A stretch of DNA of 43,898 nucleotides. Origin: Lachnospiraceae bacterium. GTDB taxonomy: Bacteria > Bacillota > Clostridia > Lachnospirales > Lachnospiraceae. The position numbers were made by a program, and so were the translations under genes. Below, in pieces: positions 7,298-15,769 of this stretch. Under the pieces are notes generated by a model. The model worked only from the letters and a program-made list of their open reading frames with translations, was not told the origin of the DNA and made no database searches. The stretch's first letter is position 1, and every line of letters begins with the position of its first letter. Location of the stretch: assembly GCA_017625255.1 (NCBI GenBank), contig JAGALK010000009.1, forward strand, positions 1 to 43,898. Reading direction: 5' to 3'.

Positions 7298-9057
7298 TGG
7301 GATTATTCAAAAGAGGATGTACAGATAAACCAGTAGAAAGTGTGACAGAGGATTGCTTTAATGTACAGACATATGTAAATGGATTGTGCAGTTTTATTCG
7401 TACTTGTGAAACACCGATGACAATTTCCATTCAGGGTGATTGGGGAAGTGGAAAAACAAGTATGATGAATATGATTAAAGAAAATATGCTGGAAAATATT
7501 GTGCCCATCTGGTTCAATACATGGCAGTTTTCTCAGTTTGATTTGGGAAATAATCTTGTTTTTTCGATGTTGGAAGTGTTGATGAATCAACTGGGAGCAA
7601 GAAATCAGGCATTGGATAAAATTCGCCAGACAAGTATAGCCGGTTTAAAGAAAACATTTGCCATACTAGCAGAAGCTGCTGCAGGTGGAGTTGCTGCCGA
7701 AATGCTTGAAAATGCATTATCTGGCGGGGCACAAAATTATGCAGATGACATTATGAAGTTAAAAGAACAGTTTCAGTCAGCTGTTGATAAAAAACTAAAA
7801 GACACAGGCAAGGAGCGCGTGGTTGTGTTTGTGGATGACCTGGACCGGTTACAGCCTTGTAAAGCAGTGGAATTATTAGAAGTGTTAAAACTATTTCTTG
7901 ACTGTGAAAATTGTGTTTTTGTACTTGCTGTCGATTATGAAGTGGTTACTTTAGGTATTAAGCAGAAATTCGGCAATGATGTATCTGAAGAAAAAGGAAA
8001 AAGCTTCTTTGATAAAATTATACAATTACCATTTAAGATGCCTGTGGCGCAATATGATATTAAAAACTATGTAAAAGAAACCTTAGGAAAAATGTCATTT
8101 AACAATGATGATACGGTTGTTGATATATATGTGGATTTGATAAAAGCATCTATAGGCTTCAATCCGCGAAGCATGAAACGATTATTTAATACCTATCAGT
8201 TGTTGGATATAATCACTAAGAGCACAGTCACAGGAATGGATGATGCTGTTCGGCAGAGAATACTTTTTGCTATCATTTGTATGCAGATGCAGTATGAGGG
8301 GTTATATACCTATTTTGCGACAAGTCCAACTGCATTAGAAAATGAAGAAATGAGCATATATCTAAGATCAGATGCCGCAGCAGCCATTATGGAATACAAA
8401 GAATTTGCAGAGCTTATCACAGAGGGAAGTATCGACAAAGAAGATAAGGTAAACGCTATTGTAGTTTTTATGAGGAAGTTTATGAAAGCTATACAGTTAG
8501 ATAATGACGATGCGATATCGGATGAGGAAAGAAATACTTTACATAGTATTCTGAAATGTTCGGTAGTTACCTCTGTAAACGATACACATGCACAGCAGGA
8601 GGATGCTGTTGAGAAGCAGTATCGCTGGGAAAACCGGCAGCTTGCCAAGCATGCTTATGAGATATTGTCAAAGGAATATGGTGAATTTTCGTCTTGGCTG
8701 CCAAGAAAAGAAAGACCGGATGAAGGAATCAAATTGTCAGATGCCTGCTATTACAAAATATTCGATGCTGAGGCAGGATTTAAGTTTTCTTTAGAATATT
8801 ATTTACGCAGAGTTGACAATCAGACTATTTCTGTATCCATTTTATTAAGGGATAAATCATCTTTAAAAGAAAAATTTTTGGAAGTATTAGGAGATTCTCC
8901 TTTAGATTGTTATTCTTCAAGAGGAAATGTTTTAAGTTGGGGCGGAATTGATTATTTAGATGTGCTGCGTTTGAATTATAATGATGACAGAAACGCGGAT
9001 TTGATAGCTTCTGAATGGAAAAAAGCATATCTTTGTATAAAAAAATATCTTCGTTAG
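7297..9057 (+). CDS. KAP-family P-loop NTPase
   Basis: The product (586 residues from ATG 7297) has the KAP NTPase plan: Walker A GDWGSGKTS at residues 47-55, a long insert with an Ala/Gly-rich weakly hydrophobic stretch (about 118-150) where other KAP proteins carry membrane helices, Walker B VVVFVDDLDRL near 174-184 followed by the family-typical AVELLEVLKLFLDCENCVFVLAVD, and the sensor-like NPRSMKRLFNTYQLL near 290. The C-terminal part (about 430-586) shows no motif I can name. KAP NTPases include Kidins220 and the phage-exclusion protein PifA of plasmid F, so a defence or membrane-associated stress role is possible but inferred. An in-frame upstream start at 7261 lies inside the preceding gene and lacks a ribosome site; GAGAGAGG precedes 7297. 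Confidence 0.85.
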   Translation: MGLFKRGCTDKPVESVTEDCFNVQTYVNGLCSFIRTCETPMTISIQGDWGSGKTSMMNMIKENMLENIVPIWFNTWQFSQFDLGNNLVFSMLEVLMNQLGARNQALDKIRQTSIAGLKKTFAILAEAAAGGVAAEMLENALSGGAQNYADDIMKLKEQFQSAVDKKLKDTGKERVVVFVDDLDRLQPCKAVELLEVLKLFLDCENCVFVLAVDYEVVTLGIKQKFGNDVSEEKGKSFFDKIIQLPFKMPVAQYDIKNYVKETLGKMSFNNDDTVVDIYVDLIKASIGFNPRSMKRLFNTYQLLDIITKSTVTGMDDAVRQRILFAIICMQMQYEGLYTYFATSPTALENEEMSIYLRSDAAAAIMEYKEFAELITEGSIDKEDKVNAIVVFMRKFMKAIQLDNDDAISDEERNTLHSILKCSVVTSVNDTHAQQEDAVEKQYRWENRQLAKHAYEILSKEYGEFSSWLPRKERPDEGIKLSDACYYKIFDAEAGFKFSLEYYLRRVDNQTISVSILLRDKSSLKEKFLEVLGDSPLDCYSSRGNVLSWGGIDYLDVLRLNYNDDRNADLIASEWKKAYLCIKKYLR

Positions 9058-9086
9058 ACAAATCATCGAGGATGGGAGGAAATACG

Positions 9087-10592
9087 ATGCAATATGTGGT
9101 AAACAGTCAGGAAATGAAACAATTTGATAAAAACACCATAGAATATTATGGAGTTCCTTCCATGGTATTGATGGAACGGGCAGCTTTGGCAGTTTTTGAA
9201 GAAATTAAATTGAATTGTCCGGATAAAAATAAAAAAATGCTTATTATCTGCGGGGCAGGAAACAATGGCGGTGATGGCTTTGCCATTGCAAGACTGCTGC
9301 ATTTAAATGGATATTTTGTGGAAATACTATTTCCTATGGATGAGTCGAAAATGACAAATGAGACTTCTAAACAGTACGAAATCGTAAAACGCTACGGTAT
9401 CTCTGTACATACACATTTGGTAACATTTGGTTATGATGTGATTGTAGATGCACTCTTTGGTATTGGCTTGTGCAGGGAAATCGGTGGGGAGTTAAAAGCA
9501 GTTATCGATGCAGCTAACCAGACAGACGCCTTGCGAATTGCAGCTGATATTCCATCTGGAATCTCTGCGGATACAGGTGAGGTATTAGGTGTAGCTTTTG
9601 AAGCAGATATAACAGTTACATTTGGTTTTGCAAAAATAGGACAATTACTTTGTCCGGGGGCACAGTATTGCGGCAGGCTGATTGTAGCTGACATTGGCAT
9701 TGATAATCAAAGTATATTAGAGCAGACACCACAGGGAAAATATTTGGTGCAAACAGACATTCTGGAACTTTTGCCATCCAGAAAAGCGTATTCTAATAAA
9801 GGCAGCTACGGAAAAGTATTAGTGATTGCCGGTTCGAAAAATATGGCTGGAGCAGCCTATTTATCTGCAAAAGCAGCCTATTATAGTGGCTGTGGACTGG
9901 TAAGAATATTGACGGCAAAAGAGAATCGTGAGATACTTTTAACTCGTTTGCCGGAAGCAATTTTAACTACTTATGACACAGAACAAATAGATATACAGCA
10001 GATACAGGAATGTATCCATTGGGCAGATGCTGTTTTGATTGGACCTGGAATTGGAACAGAAGAAAGTGCGAAAATACTGGTAAAAGCTGTATTAGAAGCA
10101 AAGGATATGCCTGTTGTATTTGATGCAGATGCCTTAAACATTCTTGCAAAAGAGCCTGAATATAAGAAAATGCTGGGAGAAAATCATATCATTACTCCGC
10201 ATTTAGGGGAAATGAGCCGTTTAATAGGTAAAAGCATAAAGGAGATTCAGAAAAATTTAATAGCTGCAGCAAGAGAATTTGCAAAAGAACATAATACGAT
10301 TTGTATATTGAAGGATGCAAGAACAATTATTGCATTAGCGGATGGCAAATGGTATATTAATATTTCTGGAAATAATGGAATGGCAACAGGAGGAAGCGGT
10401 GATGTTTTAGCAGGGCTTGTGACAGGTTTTGCAGTACAAAGCGGCAAACTGGGAATGACCGCAGCGTTTGCGTGCTTTGTTCATGGAAGAGCCGGAGATT
10501 TTGCCAAAATAAAAAAAGGAGCACATAGTATGCTGGCTTCTGATATATTAGAACAGCTTCCGAATGTATTGAATGACAAGTCAAAGGAGTAA
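9087..10592 (+). CDS. nnr: Bifunctional NAD(P)H-hydrate epimerase / ADP-dependent dehydratase
   Basis: This enzyme repairs hydrated NADH and NADPH. The N-terminal epimerase domain (about residues 1-210, with MLIICGAGNNGGDGFA and DALFGIGL) interconverts the R and S hydrates, and the C-terminal ribokinase-like dehydratase domain (about 220-495, with GSYGKVLVIAGS and the nucleotide-site motif GMATGGSGDVLAG) dehydrates the S form using ADP. The start is ATG 9087 with GGGAGGA six bases upstream; an open frame reaching back to 9015 overlaps the KAP gene and has no ribosome site. Length 501 residues is normal. Six bases separate it from alr; in Clostridia nnr often precedes alr (frequently with acpS), so the KAP/UDG-like pair upstream looks like the inserted part. 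Confidence 0.93.
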   Translation: MQYVVNSQEMKQFDKNTIEYYGVPSMVLMERAALAVFEEIKLNCPDKNKKMLIICGAGNNGGDGFAIARLLHLNGYFVEILFPMDESKMTNETSKQYEIVKRYGISVHTHLVTFGYDVIVDALFGIGLCREIGGELKAVIDAANQTDALRIAADIPSGISADTGEVLGVAFEADITVTFGFAKIGQLLCPGAQYCGRLIVADIGIDNQSILEQTPQGKYLVQTDILELLPSRKAYSNKGSYGKVLVIAGSKNMAGAAYLSAKAAYYSGCGLVRILTAKENREILLTRLPEAILTTYDTEQIDIQQIQECIHWADAVLIGPGIGTEESAKILVKAVLEAKDMPVVFDADALNILAKEPEYKKMLGENHIITPHLGEMSRLIGKSIKEIQKNLIAAAREFAKEHNTICILKDARTIIALADGKWYINISGNNGMATGGSGDVLAGLVTGFAVQSGKLGMTAAFACFVHGRAGDFAKIKKGAHSMLASDILEQLPNVLNDKSKE

Positions 10593-10597
10593 TAACA

Positions 10598-11767
10598 ATG
10601 AAAGAATACAGTAGAATTTATGCCAAAATTGATTTGGATGCTGTACATTTTAACATAAAATCCATCATAGGAAAAATTGCAGAAAATACGAAAATTATTG
10701 CCGTTATCAAAGCAGATGGTTATGGTCATGGTGCAGTAGAAATAGCAGAAGAAATTGAACCCTATGAAAAGGTTTACGGATTTGCTGTTGCTACTGCGGA
10801 TGAGGCTTTTATTTTGCGTCGAAATGGTATACAAAAACCTATTCTCGTATTGGGCTATACCTACGAAGAGGATTATGAAAAGCTGCTTAGAAAACAGGTG
10901 TGTTTTACTGTTTACACATATGAAATGGCAGAAAAAATAGCAAAAACAGCCATAAAGATGCAGCAAACAGCAAAAGTGCATATTAAAATTGATACAGGTA
11001 TGAGTCGTATTGGTTATCAGGTGACAGAAGAAACCGCAGAAGAAATTGTAAAAATTTCTAAGCTGCCGGGGCTTGAAATTGAAGGAATGTTTACACATTT
11101 TGCCAAAGCGGATGAAACCGACAAAACAGCAACCTATCAGCAGTTAGAAAATTACAAAAAAATGCTGAAATTATTAGAAGAAAGAAATATTTCAATTCCG
11201 ATTAAGCATTGTTCAAACAGTGCCGGAATCGTAGAAATTCCGGAAGCGAATATGGATGTCGTCCGGGCAGGAATTATTCTTTATGGACTTTGGCCATCGG
11301 ATGAAGTAAGCAGGGAAGCTATTGAATTAAAACCGGTTATGGAGCTGAAAAGTAAAATTATATACATTAAAACTTTAGAAGCGGGCAGAAGTATCAGCTA
11401 TGGCGGAACTTATACATTAAAAGAGCCGAGAGTGATTGCAACTATTCCTGTTGGTTATGCAGATGGTTATCCAAGAAGTCTGTCAAATACGGGGTATGTG
11501 CTGATACATGGAAAAAAAGCGCCTATTGTCGGCAGAGTCTGTATGGATCAGTTTATGGTGGATGTAACGGATATTCCGGATGCAAAAATTTTAGATACGG
11601 TTACTTTATTAGGACAGGATAATGGAGCGTTTCTTGGCATGGAAGAACTAGGAGAGCTTTCTGACAGATTTAATTATGAATTTGCCTGTGATATAGGAAA
11701 GCGGATACCAAGGGTTTTTTATAAAAATAATTGTCCTGTTTTTTCAAAAGATTATTTTTCTGAATAA
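10598..11767 (+). CDS. alr: Alanine racemase
   Basis: PLP enzyme converting L-alanine to D-alanine for peptidoglycan. The PLP lysine is K38 in VIKADGYGHGA, the second catalytic base is the Tyr near residue 268 in SISYGGTYT, and VCMDQFMVDVTDIP near 308-321 closes the active site of the partner subunit. The 389-residue length is typical. The GGAG ribosome site is in the final codons of nnr, so translation is probably coupled. Confidence 0.95.
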   Translation: MKEYSRIYAKIDLDAVHFNIKSIIGKIAENTKIIAVIKADGYGHGAVEIAEEIEPYEKVYGFAVATADEAFILRRNGIQKPILVLGYTYEEDYEKLLRKQVCFTVYTYEMAEKIAKTAIKMQQTAKVHIKIDTGMSRIGYQVTEETAEEIVKISKLPGLEIEGMFTHFAKADETDKTATYQQLENYKKMLKLLEERNISIPIKHCSNSAGIVEIPEANMDVVRAGIILYGLWPSDEVSREAIELKPVMELKSKIIYIKTLEAGRSISYGGTYTLKEPRVIATIPVGYADGYPRSLSNTGYVLIHGKKAPIVGRVCMDQFMVDVTDIPDAKILDTVTLLGQDNGAFLGMEELGELSDRFNYEFACDIGKRIPRVFYKNNCPVFSKDYFSE

Positions 11768-11853
11768 TGGAATAGAAATACTAAAACGGGAAATACTCTT
11801 CCTATCACCTACAGAAAGAATTGTAGGAAAATAAGATATGGAGTGAGTATAAA

Positions 11854-12201
11854 ATGGCAATTCATAGAGGCGATATTTATTATGCAGACCTTCGGCCTGT
11901 AATTGGCTCTGAACAGGGCGGAATACGACCGGTATTAATTATTCAAAATGATGTAGGCAACAGACATTCCCCTACAGTTATCTGTGCTGCAATTACCTCA
12001 CAGATGCATAAAGCTAAACTGCCTACACATGTGGAGTTAGATAGTGAAAAATACGCATTGGTAAAGGACTCTGTTATTTTATTGGAGCAACTCAGAACGA
12101 TTGATAAAAAAAGATTAAAAGACAAAGTGTGTCACTTAGACAGTAATATGCTGTTTAAAGTAGATAAGGCACTGGAAGTAAGTCTGGAATTACTTACATA
12201 A
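11854..12201 (+). CDS. ndoA: MazF/EndoA (PemK) mRNA interferase toxin, no adjacent antitoxin
   Basis: The 115-residue product matches the Firmicute EndoA/MazF endoribonuclease: the opening [19 protein letters not shown], the RPVLIIQND strand, the conserved AAITSQ segment with its catalytic-site Ser/Thr, and [13 protein letters not shown]. MazF toxins cut single-stranded mRNA at short sequence sites. In Bacillus the order is alr, antitoxin ndoAI, toxin ndoA. Here the alr-to-toxin gap is only 86 nt, too short for the roughly 80-90-residue antitoxin, and neither strand holds one. Either the antitoxin is elsewhere or this copy is used without one. A weak ribosome site (GGAGTGAG) precedes ATG 11854. 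Confidence 0.92.
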   Translation: MAIHRGDIYYADLRPVIGSEQGGIRPVLIIQNDVGNRHSPTVICAAITSQMHKAKLPTHVELDSEKYALVKDSVILLEQLRTIDKKRLKDKVCHLDSNMLFKVDKALEVSLELLT

Positions 12202-12203
12202 AC

Positions 12204-12232
12204 TTGACGAATATCCTGGATAATGGTATATT
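12204..12232 (+). promoter_or_regulatory. Putative sigma-A promoter of the CNNM/CorC gene
   Basis: TTGACG (12204-12209), a 17-bp spacer and TATATT (12227-12232) lie just past the mazF stop and about 50 bp before the next ATG, suggesting separate transcription of the downstream gene. Confidence 0.6.
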
Positions 12233-12280
12233 TCAGATGTTTATAACAAATTCCAGAAAAATAAACAAAGGAGAATTGAC

Positions 12281-13603
12281 ATGGAGGATGGTGGGAGTCC
12301 GTATATAGGACTTGCTGTATTAGTATTACTGATTGTTTTGCATACTGTTTTTTATGGATTTATGAAGGCGTTGGAGAATCAGAATGAGAGCAGTTTAGAG
12401 AAGCTTGCAAAATCCGAGAATAAAAAAGCAGCATTACTGCTTAAGTTGTTAGATACACCTGTAAGCAGTATACATACAATACAGTTTTTGGTGACAGGTT
12501 TCAATTTATTTGCAGGCACATATATAATCTCGGCATTTTCAGGTTTGCAGCGAATAGAAATGGTGTTGTTATATTGGGTATTGATTGTTATTATTGGAAT
12601 TTTTACCCCGACAAAAGTAGCTGCTAAAAAGTCAGAAAGCTTCGGCATGGGGTTAAGCGGATTGATTTATGTGCTTTCTGTGATATGTTTCCCATTTGTG
12701 CGTCTTTTTGAAATGATTTCAGATGTTTTTGTTCGTCTGTGTGGTGTAGATCCTAAGGAAGATACGGATGATGTAACAGAAGAAGAAATCATATCTATGG
12801 TAAATGAAGGTCATGAACAGGGTGTGCTTTTAGCAAGTGAAGCAGAAATGATTCATAATATTTTTGAATTTGGAGATAAAGAAGCTAAAGATATTATGAC
12901 CCATCGTAAAAATATTATTGCACTGGACGGAGATATGACATTTTCGCAGGCAGCGGATTTTATGAACGAAAGCAGAAATTCCCGTTTCCCAGTATATATC
13001 GGTGATATTGACAATATTATTGGAATATTGCATATCAAAGAAGCCTTACAGATATGCCTTCAGCAGGAATATCATGAATTTTCTATTAAAGACATTCCGG
13101 ATTTAGTTCGGGAAGTGGAGTTTATTCCGGAAACGAGAAATATTCATTCTTTGTTCAAAGAGATGCAGTCAGAAAAAAATCACATGGTCGTTGTTGTGGA
13201 TGAGTATGGACAGACGGCAGGAATTGTTGCTATGGAGGATATTTTAGAAGAGATTGTAGGAAATATTTTAGATGAGCATGATGAAGATGAAGTGACGATT
13301 CAGAAGTATTTTGACGGAAGCTATATTATGAGTGGTATGGCAGAATTTGAAGAGGTTGCCAAGGTTCTTGAAATATCCGTTTCAGAAGAGGATGAGGATG
13401 AATTTGAAACCTTAAATGGATTTTTAATTTCTAGAATTGACAGAATTCCAAGCGAGGATGACAGAATATCTGTAAATGCATTTGGGTACTGTTTTAAAAT
13501 ACTTACCGTCGAAAATAAGATTATTCAAAAAGTACAGGTAACAAAGATTCCTGAAAATAAACTTGTCGATGTAAACAAGGATAGTTCTTGTCAGGAATCA
13601 TAA
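12281..13603 (+). CDS. CNNM/CorC-family membrane protein (hemolysin-C-like) with CBS domains
   Basis: The 440-residue protein has a DUF21/CNNM membrane domain (hydrophobic segments near residues 7-27, 66-88, 92-112 and 120-142), a pair of CBS domains (about 200-325, with MTHRKNIIALDGDMTF and MVVVVDEYGQTAGIVAMEDILEEIVG) and a C-terminal transporter-associated CorC_HlyC domain (about 345-425). Family members handle Mg2+ or Co2+ efflux or homeostasis; bacterial CNNM proteins are Mg2+ exporters/Na+ exchangers. The haemolysin name is historical. AAAGGAG lies before ATG 12281. Its promoter seems to be 12204-12232. It overlaps the longest open frame of yebC but not its real start. Confidence 0.9.
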   Translation: MEDGGSPYIGLAVLVLLIVLHTVFYGFMKALENQNESSLEKLAKSENKKAALLLKLLDTPVSSIHTIQFLVTGFNLFAGTYIISAFSGLQRIEMVLLYWVLIVIIGIFTPTKVAAKKSESFGMGLSGLIYVLSVICFPFVRLFEMISDVFVRLCGVDPKEDTDDVTEEEIISMVNEGHEQGVLLASEAEMIHNIFEFGDKEAKDIMTHRKNIIALDGDMTFSQAADFMNESRNSRFPVYIGDIDNIIGILHIKEALQICLQQEYHEFSIKDIPDLVREVEFIPETRNIHSLFKEMQSEKNHMVVVVDEYGQTAGIVAMEDILEEIVGNILDEHDEDEVTIQKYFDGSYIMSGMAEFEEVAKVLEISVSEEDEDEFETLNGFLISRIDRIPSEDDRISVNAFGYCFKILTVENKIIQKVQVTKIPENKLVDVNKDSSCQES

Positions 13604-13647
13604 ATAATGATAAAATAAAGAAAACTAGAAAGAAAAGAGGAGTAGTT

Positions 13648-14376
13648 ATGTCAGGACATTCCAAATTTGCCAACATCAAACACAAGAAAGAAAAAAATGA
13701 TGCGGCAAAAGGAAAAATTTTTACAATTATTGGAAGGGAAATTGCCATTGCAGTTAAAGAGGGCGGACCTGATCCTGCAAATAACAGTAAATTACGAGAT
13801 GTAATCGCAAAAGCTAAATCCAATAATATGCCAAACGATACCATTGAGCGTGGAATCAAAAAAGCATCTGGTGAAGCAGGAAGCGTTAATTACGAACAGG
13901 TTACATATGAAGGCTATGGACCATCAGGTACAGCAATTATTGTTAAGGCATTGAAAGACAATAAAAATAGAACAGCTGATAATGTACGAAATGCATTTAC
14001 AAAGGGAAATGGAAGTATCGGTACACAGGGCTGTGTTTCTTATATGTTTGACGAAAAGGGACAGATTATTGTAGACAAAGAAGAATGTGATATGGATGCG
14101 GATGATCTGATGATGATTGCATTAGATGCAGGTGCAGACGATTTTGCTGAGGAAGAGGACAGCTTTGAGATTCTTACCGCGCCGGAGAATTTCTCTATGG
14201 TTCGTGAAAGTTTAGAAAAAGAAAATATTCCTATGGCAAATGCAGAGGTTACCATGATTCCGCAGACTTATGTTACTTTATCTGCAGAAGCTGATTTAAA
14301 TAATATCGAAAAAATCCTGAATTTATTAGATGAGGATGATGATGTTCAGGAAGTGTTCCACAACTGGGAGGAATAA
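13648..14376 (+). CDS. yebC: YebC/TACO1-family translation factor or regulator
   Basis: The product (242 residues from ATG 13648) begins MSGHSKFANIKHKKEKNDAA, the family hallmark, and continues with DPANNSKLRDVIAKAKSNNMP and EGYGPSGTAI, matching the three-domain YebC/PmpR/TACO1 fold. Members were first described as DNA-binding regulators, and more recently as ribosome-associated factors that help synthesis of proline-rich stretches; the second role fits its wide conservation. The ribosome site AAAGAGGAG precedes 13648; a 20-codon in-frame extension upstream overlaps the CNNM gene and is unlikely to be translated. A terminator follows. Confidence 0.93.
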   Translation: MSGHSKFANIKHKKEKNDAAKGKIFTIIGREIAIAVKEGGPDPANNSKLRDVIAKAKSNNMPNDTIERGIKKASGEAGSVNYEQVTYEGYGPSGTAIIVKALKDNKNRTADNVRNAFTKGNGSIGTQGCVSYMFDEKGQIIVDKEECDMDADDLMMIALDAGADDFAEEEDSFEILTAPENFSMVRESLEKENIPMANAEVTMIPQTYVTLSAEADLNNIEKILNLLDEDDDVQEVFHNWEE

Positions 14377-14388
14377 AAGTTAGAAATA

Positions 14389-14423
14389 CCTGCATTTACA
14401 ATGGAGTAAGTGCAGGGTTTTTG
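14389..14423 (+). terminator. Terminator after yebC
   Basis: An 11-bp stem with one G-U pair (14389-14399 with 14406-14416), a 6-nt loop and a GTTTTT tail 12 nt past the yebC stop. Confidence 0.85.
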
Positions 14424-14461
14424 ACATATTTAGGAATTTTTAGACTAAAAGGAGAATAAAT

Positions 14462-15745
14462 ATGAGTAAGAATTTCAGACCGGAAACTATATGTATTCAG
14501 TCAGGCTGGAAACCAAAGAAAGGTGAACCAAGAGTATTACCGATTTATCAAAGTACTACTTTTAAATATGACAACAGTGACCAGATGGGACGCCTTTTTG
14601 ATTTAGAGGATGCCGGATATTTTTATACAAGATTGCAGAATCCTACGAATGATGCGGTTGCTGCAAAAATTACCGAGTTAGAAGGTGGTATTGCAGGAAT
14701 GCTGACATCTTCAGGTCAGGCAGCAAACTATTATGCTATTTTTAATATTTGTGAGGCTGGGGATCATTTTATCTGTTCTAATTCTGTCTATGGCGGTACC
14801 TTTAACTTGTTTGGAACTACGATGGCAAAACAGGGCATTTCCTGTACATTTATCAATCCGGATGCATCCGATGAAGAAATTGAAGCAGCATTTTTGCCAA
14901 ATACAAAGGCTGTGTTTGCAGAGACAATTTCTAATCCTTCATTAGTTGTATTAGATATTGAAAGATTTGCAAATATTGCACATAAGCATGGTGTTCCTCT
15001 TATTATTGATAATACCTTTGCTACACCAATCAACTGTCGTCCGTTTGAATGGGGAGCAGATATTGTAACTCATTCCACAACAAAATATATGGATGGACAC
15101 GCCATGAGTGTTGGCGGTGCTATTATTGATTCCGGTAATTTTGACTGGATGGCACATAAAGATAAATTCCCCGGACTTACTACACCGGATGAGTCCTATC
15201 ATGGTATCGTGTATGCTGAGAAATTTGGCAAGCTTGCATTCATACAGAAAGCAACAGCGCAGCTTATGCGAGATCTTGGTTCTATTCAGTCTCCGCAGAA
15301 TGCGTTTTTATTAAATGTAGGTTTGGAAACATTACATCTTCGTGTGCCAAGACATTGTGAAAATGCCCAAAAGGTAGCAGAATATTTATCAAAACATGAA
15401 AAAGTTGCATGGGTAAATTATGCAGGATTAAAGGATAATAAATATCATGCACTTGCAGAAAAATATATGCCGAACGGAACTTGCGGAGTTATTTCTTTTG
15501 GATTGAAAGGCGGAAGAGATGTATCTGTGAAGTTTATGGATGAACTGAAATTGGCAGCTATCGTTACACATGTAGCAGATGCAAGAACCTGTGTACTTCA
15601 TCCGGCAAGTCATACACATCGTCAAATGACGAATGAACAGTTGATTGAAGCGGGTGTAGCACCGGATTTGATTCGTTTCTCAGTTGGTATTGAAAATGCC
15701 CAAGATATCATTGATGATTTAGAGCAGGCATTAGCAACGGTATAA
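14462..15745 (+). CDS. metY: O-acetylhomoserine sulfhydrylase (MetY-type)
   Basis: PLP enzyme of the Cys/Met-metabolism family that makes homocysteine from O-acetylhomoserine and sulfide. Evidence: SGWKPKKGEPRVLPIYQSTTF near the N-terminus, YFYTRLQNPTNDAVAAKITELEGG, and the PLP lysine K208 in THSTTKYMDGH. The 427-residue length and the long insert after the lysine fit MetY rather than the shorter (about 380) cystathionine gamma-synthase/lyase group. AAAGGAG precedes ATG 14462. The leader holds only the yebC terminator and about 40 nt more, so no S-box or T-box is present. A TTGACA at 14421-14426 could be a -35, but no matching -10 at normal spacing is visible. Confidence 0.9.
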   Translation: MSKNFRPETICIQSGWKPKKGEPRVLPIYQSTTFKYDNSDQMGRLFDLEDAGYFYTRLQNPTNDAVAAKITELEGGIAGMLTSSGQAANYYAIFNICEAGDHFICSNSVYGGTFNLFGTTMAKQGISCTFINPDASDEEIEAAFLPNTKAVFAETISNPSLVVLDIERFANIAHKHGVPLIIDNTFATPINCRPFEWGADIVTHSTTKYMDGHAMSVGGAIIDSGNFDWMAHKDKFPGLTTPDESYHGIVYAEKFGKLAFIQKATAQLMRDLGSIQSPQNAFLLNVGLETLHLRVPRHCENAQKVAEYLSKHEKVAWVNYAGLKDNKYHALAEKYMPNGTCGVISFGLKGGRDVSVKFMDELKLAAIVTHVADARTCVLHPASHTHRQMTNEQLIEAGVAPDLIRFSVGIENAQDIIDDLEQALATV

Positions 15746-15769
15746 TAAACTCATAAGGAGGGGTTTTAC

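Noticed and set aside
10481..11098. 205-residue open frame on the - strand across nnr and alr
   Set aside because: It lies fully opposite two well-supported genes, has Phe/Cys/His-rich shadow composition and no ribosome site.
13588..13647. N-terminal extension of yebC
   Set aside because: The family start MSGHSKFANIKHK with its ribosome site is at 13648; the extension overlaps the previous gene.
14377..14461. SAM riboswitch or T-box in front of metY
   Set aside because: Only 85 nt are present and they contain just the yebC terminator and the metY ribosome site.
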